Source: Microthyrium microscopicum (taxonomy: Eukaryota > Ascomycota > Dothideomycetes > Microthyriales > Microthyriaceae). From it: a DNA stretch of 64,000 nucleotides. Made by a program: the position numbers and the translations under genes. The stretch spans positions 2,148,539 through 2,212,538 of the forward strand of contig MU004233.1 in NCBI GenBank assembly GCA_010405405.1, written 5' to 3'. The notes under the pieces are model-generated. The model worked only from the letters and a program-made list of their open reading frames with translations. It did no database searches and was not told the origin of the DNA. Shown piece by piece: positions 11,079 through 21,716 of this stretch (positions within the stretch are counted from its first letter, which is position 1; every line of letters begins with the position of its first letter).

Positions 11079-12381
11079 ATAGAATTGTAAGATATTGTGT
11101 TACGAAATTGGAAAGGTGTTATGATTCGCTTCGGTGCTGTCAAAAGCGTGGAGTTGTGCCAGGCCGACCTGACTGGATCTGGGGCAAGGGAGTAGGATCT
11201 GCGTATAATCATCGCTGAAATGCTATCTGTTCTTCTTCTATCAACTTCAGTGAACTCAATGGTTTGAATTAAGTGATAGATGAGTAGTCTAATCTTCTCT
11301 TGGAGTACTCTATTCCTGTCTAAAGATTTTGCTCCAACCGTCTCGCTTGTACGCTCGTGATGTATGTGTCTGCTTGATAGACCGCGAAGGCTTTTAAAAT
11401 CGGTAACAAGGGATAATAATGCAAGATTCAACGAGCTATCTGTCTGACTTCTTTCATGTCGATGAAGAATTGGGGCAATGTGAACTTCTGAAGGGACTTC
11501 ATTTGGTGCACGGATTACATTGCGCTCGAAGCTTCTTTCAGCCACTCTCTACTGCCTAATCGAGCCTAGTATTTTACCCCGTACTGAGGCGCATTACCGG
11601 TTTATCCATGGATGGACGGTCAAAGTGCTTTAGGTTTGACTTTAATTGAGGCAAGGAAAAACTAGAAGTGAAAGTCTACTCATTATGGAGACAAATCGTA
11701 TTCTATACTTGCCCATTTCCATTTAGAGGCTGAAGTTTCTTCGTCTACTGTTGGGATGAGGAATCAAGATTCTCGGCGTTATTTCCTCCAGGTCGCTTTG
11801 AGCAATCAAGTCAAAGGTTAATCTAAGAGATTAACCGTAGGAAGAACGGGTTTAGTGGTTTGTAATGATGCGGCTCGGGCCTCACAACTTTCAAGGTCGT
11901 TTACAGGCCAATATTGGATGCTGGCAATCTTGTACCTGGCAGAGCATCTTTCGAACCTTTCTCACAAATCCCCATTACTATAATGAACTTATACTTGAGA
12001 ATAACAATACTATTCTCGTATTCTTGTGCCTTGATTCAGGGGCGAGATAACATTTTAACAAAATTGGCCCTTACCTCGGATCTTCCATGCTTCAAATTGT
12101 GCTAACGCGGAGATTTCCTGCGAGTGTGTTTGGAACGTGCACCAGTACATACGGGGTCATTGGTGGTTTCATATGCTTTAGAAATTTTAGAGATAATAAT
12201 ATATGACCATTTTAACTTCAGACAAATAAGAATTGAGATGATGATAATGGATGACATAATTAACCGAACTCTTGTCCGGTATACATATTCACTAGACTAG
12301 ACTAAGTTTTTGATCATCCATCAGGATTCAGTTCATTCGCTAGTACACTCATTCTCAAGCTTCGATTTTCACTCGTTCAAG
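11079..12381. other. Intergenic, 1.3 kb, no gene seen
   Basis: AT-rich in its second half (about 12150-12300). A minus-strand open frame of 213 codons runs from here into the MCO 3' end, but it has no recognisable domain and is treated as chance. Confidence 0.5.
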
Positions 12382-13107
12382 ATGCATTCACTCGCTTTAG
12401 TCTTCACCGCTCTCCTTGGAAGCGTTGCTGCGCAATCCACACCAGCCAAAGATGCTGCGACAGGAATTGATTTCCAGTCTTACAGTGCGCCATCAGGATT
12501 CAAATTTGGCATTGCACTCCCAGAATCTGGAGGAGAAGACTTCATTGGCCAAATTGTAAGAGAGCACCTTTTGGCAGCCTGAGATCATTCCTTCAAAGCC
12601 GCGACTAACATGCTCAATTAGGCTGGACCCTTGACTGGCGGCAATGGCTGGGTTGGTATCTCACTTGGTGGCTCAATGCGAGGACCCCTTCTCATTGCGG
12701 CTTGGTCCAATGAAGGCAAATCCATGGGATCCATTAGAAAGGCTACGTAAGTGATACGATCCATCTTTGGCGAAGACGTCTGACATAATCTCAGCTCCTA
12801 TTCCAATCCACCAGTCTACACTGGCGCTTCATCTTTGAAAACCATCGCGGCGGGCTCTACCGCCAACGCTACACACATGACATACACTTTCTTATGCTCC
12901 AAGTGCGTCACTGGTGACGCTCTTAGCTTCTCGGCTTCTGCGCCCACTGCTAAGATGGGTTTTGCCATGTCTTCTGGCAAGGTTGCTAAGGCATCTGATC
13001 CTGCGACCGCCCTCACCTACCATACTGCCGGTAAAGGTCAATATACCGTTGACCTTGCAGGTGCAAAGAAGAGTGGATTTGCTGCTTGGGCTGCAAAGGC
13101 ACAGTAG
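12382..13107 (+). CDS. Secreted CDH-type cytochrome b domain protein B
   Basis: Three exons (12382-12555, 12622-12746, 12795-13107) give 203 residues. The signal peptide ends at about residue 18 (GSVAAQ). It is a single CDH-cyt domain: FKFGIALPES at 40-49, Met77 in SMRGPLLIAAW, the Cys134/Cys137 pair in FLCSKC, and His176 in TYHTAG, so both expected heme ligands are present. It shares with protein A the exon count, both intron phases and blocks such as TYTFLCSKC and TAKMGFA, yet the stretches around Met77 and the C-terminus have clearly diverged, so the duplication is not recent. It lacks a flavodehydrogenase domain and a membrane anchor. Known CDH-cyt domains shuttle single electrons to lytic polysaccharide monooxygenases or other acceptors; here copper oxidases flank it on both sides. 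Confidence 0.88.
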
Positions 13108-13595
13108 TTGACTGTGCAAGGATTGTAATTCAGGGGCTTTTTGCGCATGGGGGAAATTGGAGACCTGGGTAGTGGAGTACTTGTAGATTGCGGTAGAAAC
13201 TATGCCATATGTGGGAAATTTCTGTGGTCTCAGCCAATCGAGTTTTTGATGAACCTAAACTAAACATTTCTGTCACAAGCCAGAAGATCAATATGGTGAA
13301 AGAGTCATGTTAAACCAGCTTTGGATCTAGGGATGCTCCAAGCATTTGCTTCGTTCTCACCTTAACTTAAGCCAAATGATGCAGGCTTGAACCTAACTGG
13401 ACTCAGTGAATATGCCAAAGAAAATTCTCATCAACTTTGCAAGCCTCATGGCGGAGCCAGGCAAGGAAATGAAATAGAAGCTGCCAATATGCCCAATTCC
13501 TAATCCTGAGTATCTGTTCACAATTTCTGCACAGCTAGGACTTCTAAAAGTTCTTATAATGTCTTCTATTCGTATATATTGAGTGTAATGACAGT
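13108..13595. other. Intergenic between convergent genes
   Basis: Shared 3' region of cytochrome protein B and the minus-strand transporter. No coding content or strong hairpin terminator seen. Confidence 0.5.
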
Positions 13596-15314
13596 TTACT
13601 CGTCAAGGAGTTTCCATCCTTCCTTCCTGAGCGTTCTAATGAAAAATACCATACCAAGCAAAATGCCCGCTCCTGCCATACAAACGCCAGCCCAGTATCC
13701 GCCTTTCAAGCTATGAACCATTGTGTCAAACCCGTGACCCTTCTTCATCATAACCATCTCCACTGTACCCGCAATACCCAATGCAATTGAAATGCTATAA
13801 TTGACGGTTGTAACCACAAGCGACGCCGCCATACCCTGGTTTTCAGGGGACATGTGATTTGATAAAACAATAGTAGCCGCGGGGAAAGACATGTCCATAC
13901 CAAACGGCATAACAACAATAGAAACAAACATCTGATGCCAGTAGCTCTGATGTACAGGAAGAAATGTAGCGATGATAACGCCAGAAAAGAATGCGATCAT
14001 GCTCAGAAGATTGACAAGAGATACTGGTACATGGCTCAACAAGAATCCTGTCATACCAGCAGCTATGAGCCCAGAAATAGGTGCAGGTGCGTATTGGGCA
14101 GCAACCATCAAAGGTGTTGCATGGCGGACTTGTTGCAGGAAGCGGAATGTATAGAAAAGCCATATCCCAAATGCTCCCCAGCCTAGAGCGACACAAGCGA
14201 GGATGTATGCAACAGTAGAATTGAGATCTCGTACTGGCAGAAGGGGATTTTTGGCTCGCTTTTCGATCCAGGCAAAAGCCAGCATAAAGAACAGTCCAAT
14301 TATGGCGAGAAAATAGACATGTGGCGTGCCCCAACCATAGAGAGGACCGTTTGTAACTGCAACGTTGATGAAGACTAGGCCAGCAACTCCAGTAACGCAT
14401 CCTGCCCAGTCGAAACTTGGTGCCTTCTCTGGTCGCATCGTCACATTCTCCGGAATTATGAAGAACGAGGCAATAAAAAGGGTTAGACACCCCCCTGCAA
14501 ATGACCAGAATATCCAAGGCCACCAAAGCTTTTGGGCAAATAATCCACCAAAAGCTGCCCCTGAGACAAACCCGGCGGGGGCCATCCACCCGAACAGGCT
14601 GAATAGAAGATTCTTCTTCATCCCTGGTGGATATGCGCCTGCTAGTAAAGCCAGTCCGTTCGGTACCAATAGCGCAGGTCCAATTCCTTGCATCGCTCGA
14701 CAAATGTCATAAAGAATCAGGCTATGCGCATATACAGAAAAGCCTGTCAGGGCGCTCCATATAGCAAACCATCCGTAACCGATAGAAAAGATCCGTTTGT
14801 GGCCGATGATATCTCCAAGTCGTCCAGCAATCAAAATGAAAGTTCCAGAGGTCAGCGCATATCCCGCTATTGACCAAGCACCGTGATCATTACGTCCACC
14901 CACTAGTGGGAATGATTTGGCAATGATATCGATGGGGCCCATGGCTTGTGAAAAGGCCGCTTGTGTCATAAAATGCGAGAAAACGATTATGAATACGAAG
15001 AGAACTTCGCGACCAATAGGCATATGTATTCGAGGCTGAGGAGGAGGTGGGCGCGGTGCCTCGAGTCGTTGGCCATCCCAATGGTTCGACTCATAAGGTG
15101 ATAGAGGTGATCCATATGGATCTACGTGGAAAGACTCCAAAGTTTTGACGGGAGTGAGTTCAATCTCTTCCGCAATATCTTCAATGTATTTGAACTTTTC
15201 GATGCTCTTTTCTGTCTTCATGGCTGCGTGTATGGGAGTTTGCTGAATGTGTCTATCCGAAGGTTGGACATATCGCGGGTTTTCCAATTGTTGACGGGCT
15301 TCTGGAAGTGCCAT
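13596..15314 (-). CDS. MFS transporter, DHA2-like
   Basis: Intronless, 572 residues. A polar N-terminal tail of about 95 residues precedes the first membrane helix (VLFVFIIVFSHFMTQAAFSQ). The signature loop GRLGDIIGHKRIF matches MFS motif A between helices 2 and 3, and CRAMQGIGPALLVPNGLAL matches the helix 4-5 region of drug:H+ antiporters. I count about 12-14 hydrophobic segments, with a short basic C-terminal tail (RTLRKEGWKLLDE). Such proteins export drugs or metabolites at the plasma membrane. It is the only transporter in the cluster region, so export of the polyketide product or precursor is a reasonable inference; substrate cannot be read from sequence. It is the only minus-strand gene between 5.8 and 30 kb. 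Confidence 0.9.
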   Translation of the reverse strand: MALPEARQQLENPRYVQPSDRHIQQTPIHAAMKTEKSIEKFKYIEDIAEEIELTPVKTLESFHVDPYGSPLSPYESNHWDGQRLEAPRPPPPQPRIHMPIGREVLFVFIIVFSHFMTQAAFSQAMGPIDIIAKSFPLVGGRNDHGAWSIAGYALTSGTFILIAGRLGDIIGHKRIFSIGYGWFAIWSALTGFSVYAHSLILYDICRAMQGIGPALLVPNGLALLAGAYPPGMKKNLLFSLFGWMAPAGFVSGAAFGGLFAQKLWWPWIFWSFAGGCLTLFIASFFIIPENVTMRPEKAPSFDWAGCVTGVAGLVFINVAVTNGPLYGWGTPHVYFLAIIGLFFMLAFAWIEKRAKNPLLPVRDLNSTVAYILACVALGWGAFGIWLFYTFRFLQQVRHATPLMVAAQYAPAPISGLIAAGMTGFLLSHVPVSLVNLLSMIAFFSGVIIATFLPVHQSYWHQMFVSIVVMPFGMDMSFPAATIVLSNHMSPENQGMAASLVVTTVNYSISIALGIAGTVEMVMMKKGHGFDTMVHSLKGGYWAGVCMAGAGILLGMVFFIRTLRKEGWKLLDE

Positions 15315-17347
15315 TGTGGTCTACGACCCTCCTACCCCACCTATTCTCCTCTATACTCGCAGTTCGGAACACTAGTAGTGAAGTTAAAATTCTATTTTAG
15401 CTGAAACTTCCCTGGAAACGGTGGTGTACATTTTCGCTGTCTGGGTCAGTGCAGTATGGGTGTTGGTGTAGCCATGTAAGGCACAATGCAAAGAAACGCA
15501 GGTACACTTAACTTTGCATGCGGAGAAGCAGGGATGTTTTGTCGGGAGGTGTTCCATTTGACAGTTAATATATTCTATATTAACCCTGACAGGCACTGTA
15601 AAGTGCTTGTTGGCGCGGCCAGGCTTTGGAGTACGAACACGAGGGGGCCAGCACACAGCGTACATAATTTTTGATTTGCAGAGAATCTCTGACTTGCAGA
15701 CTGATGCGATCACAGCAGGATTCCCACAGCCAGTTATGTACATGTTGTTGCTAGAACTGATTTTGATACCAGCCAAACGGGTCTGACCGGGTGGCTGGAT
15801 TTAGCGATGGCGCTACGCGGTTACTGCCGCTCAACAATACGCTCAGCTGCTGAGCTGAGTGGCGGAGAAGGATTTGCGAAGGCTCCTTCCGCTTGGCTAG
15901 TGGAAAACTCCGTTTCATGTGGAGTTTACAGGGATGTTCCTCGTGGCAACTCGTGTTTATTTCAACTTCGATTTGAACCTGTTTGCCGCTCCATCGTCGA
16001 TTATTCCCTATACATGTTCATGGCAAACATCTAAATCCCACTCCGGGTGCTATCTACTAGCTATATTCCTGAGACCCTTCCAGATGGGCCGTGGTGACGC
16101 TACTTGCTGAACAATTCGTTCCTACATTCTATTAATTCCCATCTTGATAGTCCGCTGCATGTGCAGGTCACAAGTCTACTCTCAAAAGCTCGATACAGCA
16201 TGTTCAAGCTTTTGGCCCAGGCACCAAAACCTCCATGCCATGGAATGGGGTCAAAACACAACTCAGCTTGACTCAGTATCGTATGTATTAGTTCGAGGCA
16301 CTAATCAGACTCTCGGATCCGTAACAAATGGGTCTGTTCATTTGGTTGGTATGCGCACACGAGTCAGGCCGCTCAGGCGTGTTCAACTTAAGTACAAAAT
16401 ACCACCAAAGCCTTTTTAGACTTCTGCGGATGTCAATACGCATCATGGTATATTAGGAAATGGGCATGGTTTTCCTTAGCGGGACCAGTGTGCCATTACA
16501 GCGCATTGCCTGAGTTGCTGCTCGGCCAAATGTGCTTCTACGAACATTTAGAAATTGAAGGACACTTAAGGACAGCGCCTAAATTCTATCTCTAGGTTCC
16601 AGGTACTCAAGCAAACCTGGACTCCCCAGTGTCAATTTTGGTATACCGGAGTCACCACCGCAGCTGGTGCGGGAGCCCTAATCCAGTGATTGTACAGTCT
16701 GCCAATCATCTCGGACCCACAGGCCTCATCGGAGATCATGGCAGGCTTAGGAGCTTTTATTGTCAATCCTGGCTCAAAGTCAACTGCCCCGTGCAGTCTT
16801 GACCTTGCTGTCAAACCATTAGTCCAATCGATCAACACGGAACGTAGATCGACAACCGGGGACTGCTTTGATCTATCGTCGTTGGCACCCCTGGTCCTAG
16901 TAATCTCAGTGATATCCGGTCGATGCTTCTAAGGGGAGTTTTCCGTCTTGAATATTACAAGCACGACTATTGTTGTTAAGTTACCTTTCCAGCAACTTAC
17001 CTCGTGTTCGGAAGACATAACCGTTCGAGATAGCACGGTGATATAGAACATTGATATAATCAATCTCGGTAATCAAACTTCGTCAGCCGCTTGACACAAC
17101 CGATGGGTACACGGAAAATCACTGCCCAGGCACCGAGGATGTCATTTTGCCTCCTGCCAATGAATGTCCTGAAGAATCTTACTTGCTCACTGACTTGCGC
17201 ATCTTCGATTCACGAAGCCATCCGGAAGCCCAATTTAGTTTTCTAGGCAATTGTAGAAGGAAACGAATTCTGTTCTAGAAACGGACTCGTTTAGATCTCA
17301 TCGATCTATCCACCCTTCACTACCTCGTTCTCAATTGTTTAGCCATT
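15315..17347. other. Intergenic, 2.0 kb, no confident gene
   Basis: Lies between the divergent transporter and Abr2-like MCO genes. It holds several open stretches of 60-130 codons on both strands, none with a recognisable motif. Around 16632-16932 overlapping opposite-strand frames could be a decayed gene, but nothing identifies it. Confidence 0.45.
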
Positions 17348-19457
17348 ATGATCTGGCTGTGGTCGTTGCTTGCCAGTGTGGCATACTCTGCACACGTCAA
17401 CTTCCAGCTCGATTTGACATGGAAAGAGGGATCACCAGATGGCAACAAACGCCAGATGGTGTTGATGAACAACCAGTTCCCTGGGCCTCAGCTAACCTTG
17501 AACTATGGCGATACCGTCCAGGTATGCCCCCTAGTATACCTGGCAGCATTTTCGTTTCACCGGCTAATGTTTTTCAGTTCGTGGTACACAATCGGCTCCC
17601 GTTCGAAGCCACTGTCCACTTTCACGGCATTGAGTACATTCAACTACTGCATCTCTTTGCTTTGGTAACTAATAATAGTATAGTCAACAAGGTACCCCAT
17701 GGTTTGATGGTGTACCCGGTGTATCACAGGATGCTATCCAGCCTGGCACCTCCTTCACCTATGATTGGAATGCTACGTCTCATGGCGCTTACTGGTAGGT
17801 CAAATTTTTCGTCACAGTCTTACTTGTGCTAACACAATCAGGTATCATGCACATAGTCGGGGTCTTATGCAGGATGGCCTGTACGGCGCTATCATTATCA
17901 AGTAGGCTTTGTGTTAATGCATGCAGAATACCTGAGCTAACGATGAAGGCCTCCTCCTGGAGAAGCAAGACCATTTAGCATGATATCATCTGACAGGAAA
18001 GCAGTTGCAGCCATGGAAAAGGCCGAACTAAACTCGCATGTGGTTCTTGTCTCCGACTGGACTCATATCACATCCGAGCAGTGGTTCGCTGCAGAAGAAG
18101 CAAGCAACCTTGATATCTAGTAGGTTTACCTAACTCAATTTGTGACTGAACTAACATTGTACTTTACAGCTGCGTTGACAGCATTCTTATCAATGGTAAA
18201 GGTTCTGTGGGATGTCTCCCGTTGACGTCTCTGAATTCCTTTGTCAGTCCTCATTTGGCTCCGATGCTCAAGTCCGAAAACACGATTTTCTCAGACAGAG
18301 GGTCAGTAGATTATGCACATATAAATTTTCCACATCGCGGCTGTCTAACAATCTGCAGATGTGCTCCAATGACGGCTAAATTCCTCGGTGAAGGAGACTT
18401 CAACGACACAAAGCCAAATACCGTTCCAGAAACCATCATGAATGGATGCAAGACAACCACTGGAAGCCAGGAAGTCTTTCAGGTGGAAGGTGCCGATGGA
18501 TGGGCCAGCTTTCATTTCATCGGAGCAACTGCTTTGAAAATGCCCACGGCGTCAATTGACGAACACCCTATGTGGGTGTATGCCGTAGATGGCCAGTACA
18601 TTCGACCTCAAATGGCTCATAACATCCCATTACGGAACGGAGAACGGTATTCGGTCATGGTGAGACTCGACAAGACTCCTGGTGACTATCAAATCCGGAT
18701 CGCAAACACGCTACCCAACCAGATTCTTTCCGGCTTCGCCAAAATGTCTTATACTGGTGGAAGCAAGAGATTACCTTCCAAGCCTTATATTAATTATGCT
18801 GGAATAAATGTCACCCGTAGCGTAATGGCTCTGGATGAAAACCAGCTTTTGCCTTTCAATGCGCCCTATCCGGCTCAGACTGCAGACGCTACCCACATTC
18901 TCACTCTGGCTCGCTTGGGTCACAATTATAGGTGGACTCTGAACAACAAAACGTCTTACTCGATGGAACTGGAAAAGCACAGGCCTCTCTTGTTTTACCC
19001 GAATCCCAATGGTACCATTCCCGCCGACTTGGTTGTTCGCACCAAGATGAACACTTGGGTCGATATCATCTTTGTTGTTGATGTTGGTGACTCAAACCCA
19101 GCACAACCACCGCATTCAATGCACAAACATGGAAACAAGATGTACTTCATTGGCTCAGGAGTTGGTCCCTTCGTCTGGCCATCTGTTGAGGAAGCCATGA
19201 AAGTGATCCCTCAAAACTTTAAGATCACCAATGCCCCATATCGTGATACTGTTACTACCGCTCAAACTCGCTTTGCGCCCACTTGGATAGCCATGAGATA
19301 TCATGTTGAAAACCCGGGTGCTTTCATCTTGCATTGCCACATGTTGACGCATGTGGAGGGAGGTATGGCGGTTATCTTGATGGATGGTGTCGATGAGTGG
19401 CCCAAGATTCCCGCCGATATTCTTAATGGTGTTTATTCAAGAAGAATTGAGAAATAA
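17348..19457 (+). CDS. Multicopper oxidase, Abr2/YA-like laccase
   Basis: Seven exons: 17348-17521, 17578-17633, 17684-17794, 17842-17901, 17949-18119, 18170-18301, 18359-19457, giving 600 residues. The signal peptide is MIWLWSLLASVAYSAH. Copper motifs: HFHGID (Phe in place of the usual Trp), WYHAHSRG, HSMHKHGNK, and HCHMLTHVEGGM, with Met as the predicted axial type-1 ligand. The HSMHKHGNK form with the following IGSGVGPFVW is, as I recall, characteristic of conidial-pigment laccases such as Aspergillus Abr2 and YA. Introns 2-6 are placed by phase and motif continuity: DQQGTPWFDG is restored across intron 2 and RGCAPM across intron 6. It probably acts outside the cell or in the wall, oxidising polyketide phenols. 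It differs in subfamily, intron content and axial ligand from the other two MCOs here. Confidence 0.9.
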
Positions 19458-19969
19458 ACATAATAGAATAGTAGAGCTTTCAGCCGCAAACAGCTGAATT
19501 CAATGTACAATATGAATCTTTAAATGCGCACTACAGGCCGCAACTTAGTCTTGTTTTCTTAATTGATCTCTGAATACAGCTAACCGATGGAACATTGGAA
19601 ATCCAGCTTGACTATAGCAAGTGGTGGTGCGATGTAGATTTTCTTTAGCTGTCACAATAACAAGGAACTCGGTGCCCTTGCTGATCGATGCGATTCAACA
19701 CCAAGTAAAGAGGAGCCCATGCTGTAGACTAAAATATGTAAGCAGTGAATTATATTATTACAGCCCCTCAACTAATATTCATTTGACACCAAGCTCATAA
19801 TTTCTGTACGAATATAGCTGTGCCAGGCTGCCAGGGAGCACTTTAGTTCCTTACATCACTTTTTTTCGAAGATGTTGTGAGAAGTTGCTATGGTCTTCAT
19901 ACTGCAATTGCAACATTGAGTTTCAATATTCCCACTTTGCGCTTTCGACGTTCGATTACAGGATTCAGC
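19458..19969. other. Intergenic spacer
   Basis: Trailer of the MCO gene and promoter of the DOMON-b561 gene. No coding content seen. Confidence 0.5.
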
Positions 19970-21716
19970 ATGAAGATACTGCTTCTGAGCGTATTGCTTG
20001 GCTCTGGTAAGTAGAATTAGCATTCTTTAGCCTCTTAAACCCCTAGCAGGTGATTGTGGAAATATTGTTAACAAACTCGATAGCTTATGGCGCTGTAAAC
20101 AAAAAGTGTCCAGCTTCGAATATATGCTCCAGTATAAGCATACCTGATTCGGCCGCATCGTCTGGAAAAAGCGATGTCTTCTTACAAATCACTGGCCCCA
20201 CAAGCTACTCATGGGTATCGGTCGGCACTGGCACTGGCATGTCGGGTTCTACAATGTTTGTTATATACACTTCCAGCAGTGGAAACAACATTACACTTTC
20301 CACACGCAAAGGGTCGGGTCACAGCACTCCAGAGTATGACTCGAGTGTCAAAGCTACTTTGATAGACGGCTCTGGCGTATCGAATGGAGTTATGACTGCC
20401 AACATCAGATGTTCTAGCTGCAGCACATCTCAGTCAAATTGGATCTTTGGTGCCTATCAAGGCAGCGCATTGAACTCAGATAGCCCAGCTGCCAGCATTC
20501 GGAAGCATCAGACCACGTATGGTACATTCACCTTCGACCTTTCACAAGCCAAGGGTGGCGCATCTACAAATCCATTTGCTGAGAGAGGAAGTAGCTCAGG
20601 CAGCAGCGGAGGTAACACTTCTCCCACGCCAGTGGATGGTTGTGGAAATCGTGCAAACAATGACCCAAGTGCGACCACTGGCAATGGAGCTGGAAATGGA
20701 GCTGGATCTGGAGCTGGAAATGGAGCTGGATCTGGATCTGCTTCGGACTCAAGTTCTCCTGTAGGCTCAGGATCCAGTACCGGCTCAACTTCAGCTTCGG
20801 GACCTAATATTGGCGGAAATGGTGAAGCTGGTGGAGTTCCGTCCCATGGACATGGTCCTCCATGGGGAAACGGGCCTCCACCTTGGGTTAAAGGCCCGCC
20901 GCATGGTCCGCCCTGGCTACGACCAACCTCTCCACCACAAGTAACCAAGAGACAAGCTACAAACTCGTGTCAGCCAGGAAGCAATAATAATGGCAACAGC
21001 AACAGCAACAGTGGTGGAAATGGCAATAGTGGCACTGGAACCAGCAGCAATGGTAGCAGCAATAATGGAAATATCAACAAAGACGTTTCTACGGGTGCCT
21101 CGACCACTAACAGATTAGGATATACTAAGGAGCAAAGTAAGCTTCTTGCACATGGCTTACTTGCTGGTTTTTCATTTGCAGTATTCTTTCCACTTGGAGC
21201 TACTGCTATTAGGTTATTCAGTTTTGCTGGATTAGTGGCAGTTCACGGATATTTCCAAGTCTTCACGATGATTGTCTTCACTATCGCCTTTGCCCTGGGA
21301 GTTACCATAGCTGAAGATTTAGCCTACGTGAGTCCATCATTGGAGAACATCTATGTTACGACTGACGAGTAAAGTTTTAGATGCGCGATCCTCATATCGT
21401 ACTTGGTATTCTCGTGTTCACACTGCTTTGGATACAGCCTATACTAGGATACATGCATCATCGGATGTTCCGACAAGAGCAAAAGCGGACTCTATGGTCT
21501 TATGGACATATTTGGCTTGGTAGAACAATGATCACCCTTGGAATCATTAATGGGGGTCTTGGTTTTCTTTTAGCCCAGAACACCACGAAAGGAGCCAGAG
21601 GATATGGCGTGGTGGCAGGAGCTCACTGGTTAATCTGGATCATTTCTATTTTCATCGGAGAGAAAAGACGAGCTCGCTTGCAGCAAGGAGACAAGCAAAG
21701 CCGCGGTCGTGGGTAA
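19970..21716 (+). CDS. DOMON (CDH-cyt)-cytochrome b561 membrane protein
   Basis: Three exons (19970-20006, 20084-21327, 21381-21716) give 538 residues. Exon 1 encodes only the signal core (MKILLLSVLLGS); splicing restores AYGAVNKKC. Residues about 20-180 form a CDH-cyt/DOMON domain with Met65 (GTGMSGSTMFVIY) and His142 (RKHQTTYG) as likely heme ligands and a CSSC pair. A Gly/Ser/Asn-rich linker of about 170 residues follows, then a cytochrome b561 core with the expected His positions (LLAHGLLAG, AVHGYFQ, DPHIVLG, GHIWLGR) and five or so membrane helices. Such proteins move electrons across the plasma membrane between a cytosolic donor, ascorbate in known b561s, and the outside. The third exon lies in a different frame and would be missed without the intron. 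It sits 1.4 kb upstream of the polyketide synthase on the same strand. Confidence 0.88.
20686..20733 (+). repeat. 24-bp perfect tandem repeat, 2 copies, in linker
   Basis: Two identical 24-base units (20686-20709 and 20710-20733) encode Gly/Ala/Ser/Asn linker residues of the DOMON-b561 protein. A CAACAG run near 21000 adds a second low-complexity patch. Linker length may vary between strains. Confidence 0.9.

Noticed and set aside
10904-11545. 213-codon minus-strand open frame overlapping the MCO 3' end
   Set aside because: About a quarter is antisense to conserved MCO coding sequence; no signal, domain or recognisable motif in the rest, and no supported start context.
15384-15776. 130-codon minus-strand frame upstream of the MFS gene
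   Set aside because: No hydrophobic pattern or motif; it sits in the transporter promoter region.
16632-16932. Facing short frames that might be a pseudogene
   Set aside because: I could not assign any family; kept only as a low-interest note within the gap.
21381-21716. Separate 111-residue membrane protein gene
   Set aside because: It begins right after a TTTTAG acceptor and supplies the missing second half of the cytochrome b561 core, so it is exon 3 of the preceding gene.
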